The notes under the pieces: model-generated | Seen by the model: the letters and a program-made list of their open reading frames with translations, nothing else | Database searches by the model: none | What the model was told of the DNA's origin: nothing | Translations under genes and position numbers: made by a program | In this document: positions 11,301 to 22,170 of the stretch, piece after piece | Numbering within the stretch: position 1 is the first letter of the stretch | How the letters are laid out: every line of letters starts with the position of its first letter | Origin: Branchipolynoe longqiensis | Lineage: Eukaryota; Annelida; Polychaeta; Phyllodocida; Polynoidae | Reading direction: 5' to 3' | NCBI GenBank assembly: GCA_030323885.1 | Contig: CM059190.1 | Location: 90,053,989-90,117,988 of the forward strand | DNA length: 64,000 bases

Positions 11301-14300
11301 GGGTGGATGGGTGGGTAAAAAAGCAGGGGGAATGTGGTATTGAGAAGTGGCTACAAACATTGCCGCATTTATTTAGGCGGGGTTCTGGTTGGCCGGAACA
11401 CCCCACTCAGTCCCTAACCTACTAACACGGACACTCAAACTCATTTGATTAAGTTGTGTTGATTTGTTGGCCCTGTGCCAGCATTTTTACGCCGCAGGCA
11501 CTATGCATGATCTTTCTACCTACACTAACAATAAACATGTGATTCAGAGGAACCAAACCACTTGAACAAAAAAAAACACCCACCAAACCAACAAATAAAA
11601 TAAATATATCTAACAAAAAGCACGCAAACCACAAGCAATACTAGTTCTTGTCTGAACAGTGATATTTGAAGTTGCATAATCCCGATGGTTTTGAGTTTAT
11701 CATTTAGTTAGATTCTAGCGATCAACCTAATATATACATGTATCTATCTGACATGAGCTTGACAAATGCTTGAAGTAACTTACGTCTATTAATTATTTCT
11801 ATGGTGTAAGTAATATATACACGTTATTTTTAAATGGGGAAAGCACCTCATAAGTATTGTACTTCAGCTTTCTCTTTTTCATGTGAAAAAAACTTACTGA
11901 TATAAATATCAACTTGTTTTTATTAGTATTATTTAAAATTGCTAACTTTGGATATAAACAGGCTAAATTAATTTTGGTATGCATGCCAAAACTCTGATCC
12001 CATAGGTTTCAATGGTAACAGTATCAATTACATTTGCTTAGTGTGCCGTGCAGGTTCAAATCTAGATAAGTGGGTTCCTTTTTTTTTTAAATTAAAAAGA
12101 AGTTGTTACGGACTATGCAACTTTAACGTGCAGCCTCGTCAGTATTCGTATCCTGATACAGGCTTTATACTTTAAATAATACCAATTTAACACCGGATAA
12201 GTAACATCATACTAACCTAGAATGTACATGATGCCTCTCACCATTCCGCCTTTCGATACGAACGTGAGGAGCGAACTCTGCTCGTTCCCCTCCTCTACAC
12301 GCACCATGCCGCAATCTAGTCGCTGGTACAAGGCACTCAACGAGCCGAAGTCGGTGTTGGTCGCCACGTTCGTCTTGAGCGGGTCGAAGAACACCTCGCT
12401 CATCAGCACTAAGGTCACGGCCATCAATAGTGACGTCATGAAGTAGGTCACGTACATCACGCCACCCACACCGCCAACCAGCGAGGAGGAGCAGACGACA
12501 ACTACCACTAAGATGACGGCCACCTCGTTACTCAGGCCTGCCAGGTTAAAGGTGGGTTCGATTCAGGGATTGAGGGAGGTGAGGAGGGGGTGACGGGTCA
12601 GTACATTACTGTTCCCGAGGGGAAACTGGTTTTTACCAACAATTTATTTTCCATTTTTTCTCAAGATATACTATTCTTTAGCGCAAATTCGTGAGTAGCG
12701 AAATATTTCAAATATATCCTAAAGACCCTACTCCTTTACCGAAACAATATAAACCCACTTTCATAAAAATCCTTAATTCTGATAATCTCATAAAGCCCCA
12801 GTCACACATCACCGGATTGAGCAACGGGCAGAATTGTCTAGTCCGGGCGTCATACCTATTAAAATGTGTCAAAATGTTGCGATATCGGGTCAAAGGCCAC
12901 TGGACGAACAGACATGAAACGGACATGAATGGATAGCCAACAGACGAAACAAACTCAAAACACACAAGAAGTGTGGATGTCAGTCCGGCGGCAGCCGTTC
13001 CTACTTTTTGTGCATGTTCAAAACTTGTATGGACACAAAACGGACTTTGTTCGGTTTCTGTCCGTTTCCCCCAATCCGGTGAAGTGTGGCTGGGGCTTAA
13101 ATCATGTTATCCTAGATAATACTCACATGGTGTTTACTCATTTAAAATCCCAGAAAAGTAGCACTCGGTTGTCGCCAAGATTTGCAACCTCGCCAAGATT
13201 TGCACACATGTACCGTTCTTATGACCCAATTGTGTGGGATCAGAAGCCACAGCTACACTACAGCTTGCGATCACTTTGCGCCAAAGAACCCACCACACGA
13301 CCTTGCACGCAACCTGCTTATATTATTTTGGCTGGGGACTGTCTGCCTCAGTGTGAGCACTGCCAGTGTATACGGACAGTGTATCACATTTTGGTAAGAT
13401 GTCCTCACCTACAACAAGTTAGAGATGTATTTGGAAATGAGGGAGTGTTGGAGTCTTTCCGATTCCATCCACAACTCATTAAATTCTTGAGGGAAACTGG
13501 TTTTTACTCAAAATTAATTTCCAACTTTTAACTTGGAAAAGTCGTTTACTGCTGATTTTATTATATACCACTTTTGATTTTACCACAGTTGTATGGTCTT
13601 GGCATACATTTCTGTGGTCTATTTCACTTGTTTGAAATATATTAATTTAGCATTTCGGTGTGAACATCAAATTTAACTCAGTTGTCCACTTTTTGTGCTG
13701 GGGGGGGGGGGTCGTAAAACAAATATACAAACATAAAAAAGCTTGTGACCAAAGTGGTCGCAAGGAGGATTTTAGTGCAGTAGCTGCAACCTTGTGACTA
13801 AAATGGTTGCAAGACGGTTGGCGACCACTGCGGACTACCTTCCCACCATTTGGCGACCCATTGCGATCTTTTTGTGACCACCCTTTTTTGCGGTTGCAAA
13901 GTGGACGTAAGCAGTAGTGCGAGTGGGGTATTAACTATACATACACCGATACACTCACCTTGTGTCACAGAGACCATGACTCGTGTACCCTCCAACATCA
14001 CTATTCCGACAACCAGAATGTTGCAGATCAGGGCAAAGATCATCACCACCACGTGAGTGGGTGCTCCGAATCGCGCATACAGCACCTTAAAGCGAAGAAA
14101 TGAGATTTAAAAAGAAATCTCATCAGTCGGCCTAACATGCCCGTTTTTCCACCGATAATGGTAAAGCAACAATAACAGTTCCTTTCTGGTAAAAGCTTAG
14201 GGGGAGCCGGGGCACAGTGGACCACAAATCTTTTCCAGATTTTCTCCCAGGTTAATGGTAGCATGGTTAATATCCAAACGGTAACTGACAGAGGCTGATG

Positions 14301-17300
14301 TTGGCTATACAATCTTGACACTGTTATCCTGTCAACTACAACCATTTTTGGCTTGGAGGTGGTCAAAAATTATTTTCCAAGTGATCCACTGTGCCCCATT
14401 ACCAGGGTAGACTGGATCACCAACCAGGGCACAGTGGATCAGCCCGGGGCAGAGTGAGTCAGACATTATAATCAGTTTAATCTTTCACGCAAAACAATTT
14501 ATTTGAATGTTATACACAAATTACAATATCAGAACTGATTCAACCTACAAAATAACATCTGCTGGATACATGTCATGTCAGTGACATTCAAAAATGTCCT
14601 TTCTTGTAACTGGCTTCATACAAAGATCTCAAGATCAACATCTCTGCAAAATTTACAATCATTGCAATATGATTAGACTAACAACATATCTAAACCAAAT
14701 CTTGGGATAGCAAATGCTGAATAATCTGACTCAGTTGTTAGAATATGAAGTGATCCACTGTGCACCGGTCCACTGTGCCCCACATGCACTTTAAGCAAGC
14801 ATATGACTCTTTTCTACAAATGGCAGCCTGCAGTAGAAAGAGCACATGTTCAATCTTCACAAAACATCTCTAATAAAAACATAATGTCTGGTTTCTTATT
14901 ACTAGATAATCTGTGTTACACCACAGAAGTATTAGAGTCATGAAAATTTACTTTTGATGGTGAAAAACCTACTTTACCTTGCTAATTTTCCAAATGCAAG
15001 TCTCAGTGAAAACAAAAAGGTTTCCTGATTGGAGATTCTCCAAAGGTTTTTTACTGGTGACATCACCTCGGGATTCCCTTGGTTAATTTTCTATAAATAC
15101 CCACCAATCCACTGTGCCCTGTGATCCACTGTGCCCCGGCTTCCCCTACCACTAATTCTATTTCCACAAATGAATATTTAATATTAATAAATCTTTTTGT
15201 AAATAGTTTACCAACAAGTCCATTGCCACAGATATAATTTATATTTGCAAGTCTACTGATTTATTGGTAAAACTAATTCAAGAAAAGGAGCAATAACTCC
15301 ATTGTCACATATATAATTTATATTTCCAAGACTAGTAGTATTACAGATATGCAGTTTATGTTCAGTATGTTGTCACAGATCTAGTTTATAAGTATAATCA
15401 TACATATTAGTGCCACCACAGGTATGTAGTTTATATTTATAAGTATTGTCACAGATACATATATTAAATATATACATATTTTCTTTTTTTTTGGGGTCTT
15501 AGTCTTTGTTTACATCTAGAGCTACTTATTACTGAAAACAATGTACGACCAGACGCACCACTCGGCATAAAGAAGGTTATTGAACAGGTCCCCATGCCCA
15601 GCCCGACTACTGTACATTGAAACAAGAGGACTTATACCCTAGCCCACCCTGAATGTTGTACCATCAAAGAAAATGTATAGTGTATTATCTCCTAATATTG
15701 ATAATAAAAACAGTATTATAGTATAGTAAAGTTCAAACATACTTTAAGCACTTTACTCTGTGCCATACATAAATAACATTTGTAATTATGTCTGAGTAAG
15801 AAAACTACACCTGATCAAAGCAGGCATGTGATTTCTCCGGTTTTAACCCCGGTTTTAACCCCGCGGTACATGTTTCTGGGGTTTTATTGCCGTCGAAAAC
15901 GGAATTCCGTTCTTTGTTAAATTCTGTTTTTTTTCTGGCCGCCGAAACACCTCTGAAATACACTATTTGCATACCTCTCCCGACTCAGTGGGATGCTGTG
16001 TGTCCCAACATAACCTAATAAAAATTCAGGTTTTTTCCCCTGCACCCATTCAAATGCCTGTCAAAGACAACACACCTTGTTTGCCATGGGATGGCCCCAC
16101 TGTATGATTATTTAAGAAATTCCAATATGAATGTGCATGCCCAATCCCCATCCATACCCATCCCCAATACCCCTCCATACCCATACCCAATCCCCATCCA
16201 TCCCCAGTCCCTAATCCCATCCATCCCCAGTCCCTAATCCCATCCATCCCCAGTCCCTAATCCCCTCCATCCCCAGTCTCTAATACCCCATCCTACCTGA
16301 AAGCGCTGAGTGGTGCGTCTTGTACATTGTCTTTCTTATTACCTGCAGGAAAGTCTTGGCTCCTGGTGCCTTAATGCGGATCTCAGCAGCCACGATGGAG
16401 AAGAGGAACATATGAACCGTGGTCCCTGCAGCGAACCAGTAGGCTCCCACCAGACCCACCTGTCACAGGCACACATTAAGACACTTACAAAACACTTTCT
16501 CAGACATCGCCACACAAATTTTCAGTCCACACCGAAACCAATCCTTCAAAGCGAGTGGTGGTTGGCGGCCCGGTAGTTACAGTGGGGACCGGTGGAGGCG
16601 CCACCGTCGAGCGGAGGAGACATCAATGCATGTATAACAATTCAGTACAACAATATAGACAAATTCCATTTCAGGCCTTTATACTCGCACAATGGGGGAC
16701 ATGTGGTGTAGTTAGTTTTTCCGACACTTGGTGGCGCATCGGTATTAGTGGGCCTAAACGGCCATTGACAATGCTTTGAGTTTGCCGGTACGCTCAGTGC
16801 AAAACGTTTATTTTATTCAAAATTAATAGAAATGCAGAACCCTAACCTTATAAATGTAATATAATCTATTCGTTGAATATGTTGTCTACATGTGTACTAA
16901 TCGGTTTGTCTCTAGGTGGTGTGGTTTTAGAGATATTTCACTACTTCTGTATGAAGATTGCTCACGGCCATTGACAATGCACTGAGTTTGCCGGGATGCC
17001 CAGTGCAAAACGTCTATTTTATTCAAAATTAATAGAAATACAGAACCCTAACCTTATAAATTTAATATAATCTATTCGTTGAATATGTTTTCTATACGTG
17101 TACCAAACAGTTTGTTTCTAGGTGGTGTGGTTTTAGAGATATTGCCATTGACAATGCATTGAGTTTGCCAGTACGCGCAGTGCAAAACTTTTATTTTATT
17201 CAAAATTAATAGAAATTCAGAATCCTAACCTTATAAATTTAATATAATCTATTCGTTGAATATGTTTTCTATATGTGTACCAAGCGGTTTGTCTCTAGGT

Positions 17301-19799
17301 GGTGTGGTTTTAGAGATATTTCACTTCTTCTGGATGAATATAATTCAAAATTACTCACGTCCATTGACAATGCATTGAGTTTGTGGTACGTGCAGTGCAA
17401 AACGTCTATTTTATTCAAAATTAATAGAAATACAGAACCCTAACCTTATAAATTTAATATAATCTATTCGTTGAATATGTTTTCTATATGTGTACCAAGC
17501 GGTTTGTCTCTAGGTTGTGTGGTTCTAGAGATATTTCGCTTTTTCTGTATGAAGATTGCTCACGGCCATTGACAATGCACTGAGTTTGCCGGTACGCGCA
17601 GTGCAAAAAGTTAATTTTATTCAAAATTAATAGAAATGCAGAACCCTAACCGTATAAATTTAATATAATCTATTCGTTGAATATGTTTTCTATATGTGGA
17701 CCAAGCGGTTTGTCTCTAGGTGGTGTGGTTCTACAGATATTTCGCTTTTTCTGTATGAAGATTGCTCATAGCCATTGAGTTTGCAGTGTGCCGAATAGGC
17801 CCACTCGTTCAGTGGCGACGCGAACGGCAGGAATGTGAACTAAAAAGTCGGAGGCCCCCCATTCGTTATGCATTAAGTATATGATTATATATGTGATATA
17901 TATAATTCATAGGTGGTAATAAATTACAAATATGATGATAATTACATATTTATTATTGTTTATGATATATTAATTATAATATATAGCACACACTTGTACA
18001 AGTGTGTAGATATACATTATATGTCATTGATATCATCCTTGACTTTATGTATGATATAGATGACTATATCATTGATAACATCCTTGTTCTGGATTTGGGT
18101 TTTGTTACGTCCTAGCAACATCTAAGGTCACATCAAGGCAGCTTACCTCGCGGACGTCGTTGAGTGGCTGTGAGAAGGTGAGGGGCCACACGAGGCGACT
18201 AATGACGGCCGCTGCCACCAGGGCGGCCTTACTGTCGCCGCCGCCATCAAAGTAGGTGTCCACCAGGTGAGAGTCGTAGTAGACGTAGGTCCTGAGGGTC
18301 ACGTGGGCAGGCAGACAGTTTCGATTGGTCACCAGGTCTACATTCTAATAAAATTCTAATATCTACATCTGAGTGCAGACCTGCCACATGATATGGGTTA
18401 CTTTCTATCCGACACAGATTTTGGTTTTATTTTTAGTGATACAGCCATACTCCATTTTGATACAGATTTTTAGTTAAGTTTATGGAAATACAAATTTTGA
18501 GCCGAGATGCTGAGACTGGAAAAATCACTGACCCATGTAGCTGATGTTCAGCCAGAGTGACAAATGTATGTGAATGTATGTTTGTTGTATATAATGTTTG
18601 AGTAATAAAATATATAATTGAATTCATGTTTTTTTTATGGTATGCATGACATGGATATGAATTATAAATATTATGTCATACAGATTCATACAGGATTTTA
18701 GATGAAAAATACAGACAACTATCCAAATTGAATGTGGCAGGTCTGAGTGCGTGGCTGGGTGTGTCATAACCGATACGCATATCTGTGGCAGCTTTATAGT
18801 GCTGCCTCAATGAGGGATACCGTGTGGATGACACTGACGCAATATCACACTCAGCCATATTATTATAACACTGAGTTAACTAGGACTTGCTACCTTCCAT
18901 GTAAGACAATGAGGAATATGCAATTTTCGACGTCTTTGAGTTATTAGTTAATTGAAAAGGATGCCCTAAGTACTGCAATCTGGTCAGGTAGAAAAGGACC
19001 CAGGGAAATCACAGTATAATTTAACCACCATGTTGACATAGTAATGAACTTTGCACATTAATATGATAATTCCATGGATCTCTAACTCCGACACCAACAC
19101 CACCCCTACCCTCCACTCGCATCCCCAATCCATAACCATTCCAATCCGTACCCATCAATCCCCATACCCATCAATCCCCATCCCCAATCCATACCCATCC
19201 CATTCCCCCTCCATACCCATCCCCAATCCCCCTCCATACCCAATCCCCCTCCATACCCATCCACAATCCCCATCCATCCCCATTCCCCCAATCCATACCC
19301 ATCCCAATCCCCCTCCACACCCATTCCCAACCCCCCTCCATTCCCATCCCCAATCCCCATCCATCCCCAATCCCTAGCTATCCCCAGCCCATCACCAAAT
19401 CCTATCTATCCCATCCCATCCCCAATCCATATCCATCCCCAACCCATATCCAATCCATATCCATCCCCAATCCATATCCATCCTCAATCCATATCCCCAA
19501 TCCATATCCATCCCCATCTCCAACCCTCCATCCCTACCCACCCTGATCTACAAGCGTGCCTACCTGACGATCCTATGGACGAGGCACACAAACAGTGAGA
19601 ACGCCCCAATACACAGCAGCAACACGATGGTCTGCCACAGCTTGACGCCGTGCCTGAGGGGCGATAATAGGGTGGCGTTCTGCACCACCGGCCTGTTGGC
19701 GTTGCACTTGTCGACGTTGATGATGGAGGTATGGCCACTGGTCACACAGATCATGGCAGCCACCAGCAGAGCCGGAACCCACCAGGACACGCCGCCCAT
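7293..19799 (-). CDS. DUR3-like urea / solute:sodium symporter (8 coding exons)
   Basis: Predicted multipass plasma-membrane transporter of the sodium:solute symporter family. DUR3 of yeast and plants takes up urea by cation-coupled secondary transport, and homologues are known in invertebrates. Coding exons (minus strand): 19,799-19,564; 18,291-18,147; 16,459-16,343; 14,085-13,959; 12,537-12,217; 11,289-11,083; 9,631-9,486; 8,309-7,293. Every internal boundary is GT-AG. The exon lengths (236, 145, 117, 127, 321, 207, 146, 1,017) join into one frame of 771 residues plus stop. Family landmarks include GAYWFAAGTT (exon 3), KAPGAKTFLQ (exon 3), VEEGNEQSSLLTFVSKGG (exon 5), FWQLGIAAKP (exon 6) and LIIYDIYQ (exon 7), each matching the order in DUR3. 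The length is near the usual 650-750 residues with a longer C-terminus. Urea as substrate is inferred from family membership. The exons are GC-rich against AT-rich, transposon-filled introns. Confidence 0.88.
8398..8735 (+). repeat. GTATGTAT / GTGTGTATTT microsatellite
   Basis: Simple repeat in intron 7 of the DUR3-like gene. It joins the minisatellite at 8,757 through a short G-run. Confidence 0.95.
8757..9345 (+). repeat. 25-bp minisatellite, about 23 units
   Basis: The unit is ACACAGAAGTGTGCGCAGC plus GGCCAT. Variants alternate GCGGCCAT, GCAGCCAT and GTGGCCAT. A sub-array with shortened units (GTGTGCGCACACAGAA) lies at about 9,090-9,150. Because 25 is not a multiple of three and the unit has no stop in most frames, long frames appear in all three forward and several reverse frames. 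They are artefacts, not genes. Confidence 0.95.
9486..9631 (-). CDS. DUR3-like exon 7
   Basis: Acceptor GCTTGCAG and donor CAG/GTAACC. Encodes residues 385-433, a transmembrane segment and the conserved LIIYDIYQ block that in DUR3 directly precedes the TYV(S/N)P block, here the start of exon 8. Confidence 0.87.
9668..9803 (-). mobile_element. SINE family 1 head fragment in intron 6
   Basis: Contains the box B region (GATTCGAACTCCCGACC) and head of the SINE in minus orientation. Confidence 0.6.
10150..10724. other. AT-rich part of DUR3-like intron 6
   Basis: No coding sequence or named repeat recognised. Confidence 0.5.
10725..11012 (-). repeat. Satellite module copy (about 205-bp family)
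   Basis: In minus orientation it carries the landmarks of the array at 16,747-17,812: GCAAACTCAATG, TTGTCAATGGC, ACCACACCACC, AAACCGCTTGG, TTCTATTAATTTTGAATAAA. Confidence 0.75.
11083..11289 (-). CDS. DUR3-like exon 6
   Basis: Acceptor CCCCCCACAG and donor AACG/GTAGGT. Encodes residues 316-385 with FMNQSFWQLGIAAKP and GGLAWFAVPFAAAFSLG, the clearest DUR3-specific blocks in the protein. Confidence 0.9.
11668..12122 (-). mobile_element. TTAA MITE (GTTGCATAGTCCGATG family), diverged copy
   Basis: The left end GAAGTTGCATAATCCCGATG and right end CGGACTATGCAACTTTAA are inverted copies. The interior holds ATCAACCTAATATAT and GGCATGC-CAAAACTCTGA landmarks of the family. Confidence 0.65.
12217..12537 (-). 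CDS. DUR3-like exon 5
   Basis: Acceptor AACCTGGCAG and donor CTAG/GTTAGT. Encodes residues 209-316: two hydrophobic helices, an extramembrane loop, then GNEQSSLLTFVSKGGMVRG, which corresponds to the GNExxSYLTMxSxGG region of DUR3. Confidence 0.88.
12793..13104. mobile_element. TIR element, AGCCCCAGTCACACATCACC family
   Basis: The left end AAGCCCCAGTCACACATCAC and right end GTGAAGTGTGGCTGGGGCTT are inverted. The interior repeats ACGGAC / GTCCGT words. Lies in intron 4 of the DUR3-like gene. No reading frame. Confidence 0.75.
13135..13680 (+). pseudogene. C-terminal fragment of a second LINE ORF2 family
   Basis: From about 13,140 to the stop at 13,531 the frame encodes a C-terminal LINE segment with CEHCQC, VYHILVRCPHLQQVR and HPQLIKFLRETGFY, the finger region that follows RNase H in I/Jockey-like elements. 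Related fragments lie at 12,600-12,660 and, on the minus strand, at 20,085-20,290. Confidence 0.65.
13735..13915. mobile_element. GACCACTTTGGTCGCAAG word-rich foldback fragment
   Basis: Short words GCGACCA / TGGTCGCAAG alternate on both strands in intron 4. A related stretch is at 52,620-52,984. Complete terminal repeats are not clear. Confidence 0.45.
13959..14085 (-). CDS. DUR3-like exon 4
   Basis: Acceptor CGCTTTAAG and donor CAAG/GTGAGT. Encodes residues 167-209: VLYARFGAPTH followed by one transmembrane helix. Confidence 0.85.
14200..15148. mobile_element. TIR element with internal GTGGATCA words
   Basis: The left end GGGGAGCCGGGGCACAGTGG and right end CCACTGTGCCCCGGCTTCCC are inverted. 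The same word recurs internally (about 14,382, 14,427, 14,750, 14,770, 15,106) in both orientations. Lies in intron 3 of the DUR3-like gene. No coding capacity seen. Confidence 0.75.
15149..16129. other. DUR3-like intron 3 without recognised elements
   Basis: AT-rich; contains loosely repeated CACAGATATATAATTTATA phrases (about 15,225-15,460) and a GGTTTTAACCCC dyad (about 15,838-15,862). No gene. Confidence 0.5.
16130..16290. repeat. CCCATCCATCCCCAGT simple repeat
   Basis: C-rich tandem variants of CCCATCCATCCCCAGTCCCTAAT. A related tract is at 19,090-19,545, near exon 1 of the same gene. Confidence 0.85.
16343..16459 (-). CDS. DUR3-like exon 3
   Basis: Acceptor CTGTGACAG and donor CTGCAG/GTAATA; exactly 39 codons (residues 128-166). 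GAYWFAAGTT and KAPGAKTFLQ match the DUR3 order. Confidence 0.87.
16747..17812 (+). repeat. Five-unit 205-bp satellite bounded by inverted TGGGCCTA
   Basis: Landmark CCATTGAC occurs at 16,762, 16,968, 17,145, 17,361, 17,566 and 17,772, giving steps of 206, 177, 216, 205 and 206 bp. Each unit carries AAAATTAATAGAAAT, CAGAACCCTAACC and GGTTTGTCTCTAGGT-type blocks. AGTGGGCCTAAACGG at the left and CCGAATAGGCCCACT at the right form an imperfect inverted pair, so this may be a repeat-bearing transposon rather than a plain satellite. Confidence 0.8.
17813..18104. other. AT-rich intron 2 segment
   Basis: Runs of TATAT and GATATA words; nothing else recognised. Confidence 0.5.
18147..18291 (-). CDS. 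DUR3-like exon 2
   Basis: Acceptor GACCCTCAG and donor GAG/GTAAGC. Encodes residues 79-127 with GGDSKAALVAAAVISRLVWP, which corresponds to the GLTASVIVSQWTW helix of DUR3. Confidence 0.83.
18377..18747. mobile_element. TIR element, CAGACCTGCCACATG family
   Basis: CAGACCTGCCACATGATA at the left and ATGTGGCAGGTCTG at the right are inverted. A second copy in opposite orientation is at 50,051-50,473. No coding capacity. Confidence 0.7.
19090..19545. repeat. CCCATCCCCAATCCATA minisatellite
   Basis: Irregular C-rich tandem repeat directly beside the exon 1 donor of the DUR3-like gene. It produces overlapping spurious frames on both strands (Gly/Met/Trp-rich on minus). Confidence 0.9.
19564..19799 (-). 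CDS. DUR3-like exon 1 with start codon
   Basis: The start ATG is taken at 19,799-19,797 (MGGVSWWVPALL), followed by a hydrophobic N-terminus, a polar loop and the first clear helix (IVLLLCIGAFSLFVCLV). Donor GTCAG/GTAGGC. The frame stays open upstream to an in-frame ATG at 19,928, but that part lacks family similarity and is more likely 5' UTR. Confidence 0.78.
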
Positions 19800-20084
19800 G
19801 GTAGCTCTGCAAAGTGGGAGGAGCGACAGAGTTTGGTTTGTTTGTTTAGCGACCCACAACACAAAAAGTAAACATCCGCTACTGGGAGTCATACGGTGGT
19901 TAAATGTATCAGAGTAAAAAAAATACATTTCAAACAGGTAAATTAGAGCAAAGAAATGTATGCCAAAAGAGCATACACCTGTGGTAAAATCACAAGCGGT
20001 AAATGATAAATAAATTTTTAAAAAATCAACAGTAAAACACTTAAGTTAAAAATGGAAAAAGAATTTTGGGTAATAACCAGTTTC

Positions 20085-20290
20085 CCTCATAAATTTAATA
20101 ATGAGTTGCGGATGGAAATGGAACGACTCCCATCAAACCCTCATTTCCAACTACATCTCATCAAACCCTCATTTCCAACTACATCTCTAACTGGTTGTAG
20201 GTGATTCACTGTCAGTATACACCGGCAATGCTCACACTGAGGTGGACGGTCCCCAGACAAAATCAAACTATGCGTCAAGAACATATGACC
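20085..20290 (-). pseudogene. LINE ORF2 C-terminal fragment (second family)
   Basis: Reverse-strand counterpart of 13,380-13,520. A 28-bp segment (starting ATCAAACCCTCATTTCC) is tandemly duplicated at about 20,133-20,188. Confidence 0.55.
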
Positions 20291-21025
20291 TAGGAGTGAC
20301 AGGAAAGCTAGCTTGTTGGCTTACATCCTAGCAACACCTAAGGTCATATCAGGATGCTAGAGTCCGATAAAAGCATTAGTTTCAAAACCAAAAACAGACT
20401 TGGATTTGACCCAACAGAACCAAACTCAGATACTGGTGCACTTACTAATTAGCCGAATGTAATATTTTATACATTTCAAAATTCTTGTAATTAAGTAGCA
20501 TAAATGACCTAAGTTAATTAAGCATGGTCGGAAGTCCAGTGCCTCGGTGTTGAAGAAATATTGTATTCAGATATATAAAAATGTTTCATCTTACATGTTA
20601 CCTCTGAACAAAGAACTTGACATTGGTATTCCACAAATAAATAATTATCGTTTTGTACACAAAGATTGGCTACTGGATGTATGTATAGCGATATAGCGAA
20701 TGGTAGACAGGAAGTGTGAACACTTATTTGTCTCATTTTTGCTTGAGTGCAAGTAAATAAGAAACACAAGGAGTAATTAGTAGCATGTGGTGAATAAGGG
20801 GTCAAATTTCCCTGGATCATCATCCCCTGCTTTTTCTAATCTATTCTTGAATGAATTAATTGACTCGGCATCAATAACATTTTGTGGGAGACAGTTTCTG
20901 TTCCATATATTTATGATCCTGTTTGAGAAACTATGTTGCCTTAACTTTGAAATGGCTCTGGGTCTGTAGCATTAAGTAACATACATGTATATATACAGAT
21001 TGGTCCCAGCTGGGTTGCTAAGACA
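20291..21025. other. Intergenic with MITE and SINE scraps
   Basis: Scraps of SINE family 1 (about 20,320-20,360) and of the TTAA MITE (about 20,360-20,450: GAGTCCGAT, TACTGGTGCACTTA). No gene recognised. Confidence 0.5.
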
Positions 21026-21412
21026 TTGGACGTATTCGACTGGGCCTTTCCATGCGAATATCAAAATATTTCTTTACAAATTCCTATTTGCCTGGGACTG
21101 GAAGTGGTTTCTTATACGTATGATTCAAATGTGTCTTGCGGCTCCATCCACAAGGTCATGCGGTGTATTTCAACATGGCTGATATGGAAAGGATGAAAGA
21201 TTCAGTAGCTTCAGTCAATCAGAGCTGTTCTTTGCGATTGCAAATGGCAGCACACATGGGGGGCATCCATTTGCAATGGAAAGGAACAGCTCTGATTGGC
21301 TGTAACCACTGAAGCCATTTGACTGGTCCTCTTTGCATTCGAAAACCAAGTTCACTGCACAGGTGGGCGGAGCCTAAATTTTGCGGATGGAAAGGTCCCA
21401 GTCGAATACATG
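21026..21412. mobile_element. TIR element, ATTCGACTGGGCC family
   Basis: ATTCGACTGGGCCTTTCCAT at the left and ATGGAAAGGTCCCAGTCGAA at the right are inverted. A short copy is at 39,853-40,026. The interior has a second dyad (CAGAGCTGTTC / GGAACAGCTCTG at about 21,222 and 21,280). Confidence 0.8.
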
Positions 21413-21499
21413 ATGTATAATGCATTATGCGAGAATAAAGGCGCAGAAGGGAATTAAGTCATTATTATTACACTATATACTGCACTGCCTCCTTCATGT

Positions 21500-22166
21500 T
21501 CATGACTGGTGGCGCCACCCCCGTGCTCCCCGGTACCTGCATGAACTGTTCTTATATATGAAGCAGTTCAAGGTTGATGAAATGTTCCTCTATGTATTCA
21601 TAAAGAATGCAATTGGAGAAAAAGGACATTTTTGGTATATACATATATATATATCTAATTGTAACTGTATACAACTACCTGCCCCTACCGGACCCAGGGC
21701 CAAGCACACCAGCCATACCACATTCCTTGGAGCCACACCCTGCAGGCTGGTTTGGGTGGCAACTCCCCCATATTAGGGCATTGCACTGACCAGTCTGTAA
21801 GGGAGTGTCTGATTGGCTGTCTGTGGGAGATCCGGTCATCTGACCCCCCTTGGCCTATCATGGCCACACATGTCTCATTCTAACTAATTATTCAAGAAAC
21901 TTCTCCAGACACTCTGGAGAGGGATCACTCTACTCCTGGCTCTTGAGTGAGACATACCTACTCTTGAGCAGGAACCCCAGACACTGATGCTAGCCAAATT
22001 CACCTATTCAAATTGAGTGTATACACAGCCCTAGGACTCCTGTCCCATGGGCTGTAGGCACTGCTTTCAGTGTAGAGGGTAAGTTGATAATGAGACATAG
22101 TGTGGACAGTAGAAGGTGAGGGGTTAGGTTGATAGGTCACTGGTAGGTGAGCAGGAGTTGGTGTCA
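21500..22166 (+). repeat. Dispersed repeat of about 650 bp, copy 1
   Basis: Shares order and sequence with 41,730-42,370: GTTCCTCTATG, AATTGGAGAAAAAGGACATT, ACCAGCC, GATTGGCTG, CACTCTACTCCTGGCTCTTG, GGGCTGTAGGCACTG. No terminal repeats or coding frame seen, so its class is unknown. Confidence 0.65.
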
Positions 22167-22170
22167 TTAA

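Noticed and set aside
19106..19370. Minus-strand Gly/Met/Trp-rich frames in three phases
   Set aside because: C-rich simple repeat; all three phases stay open.
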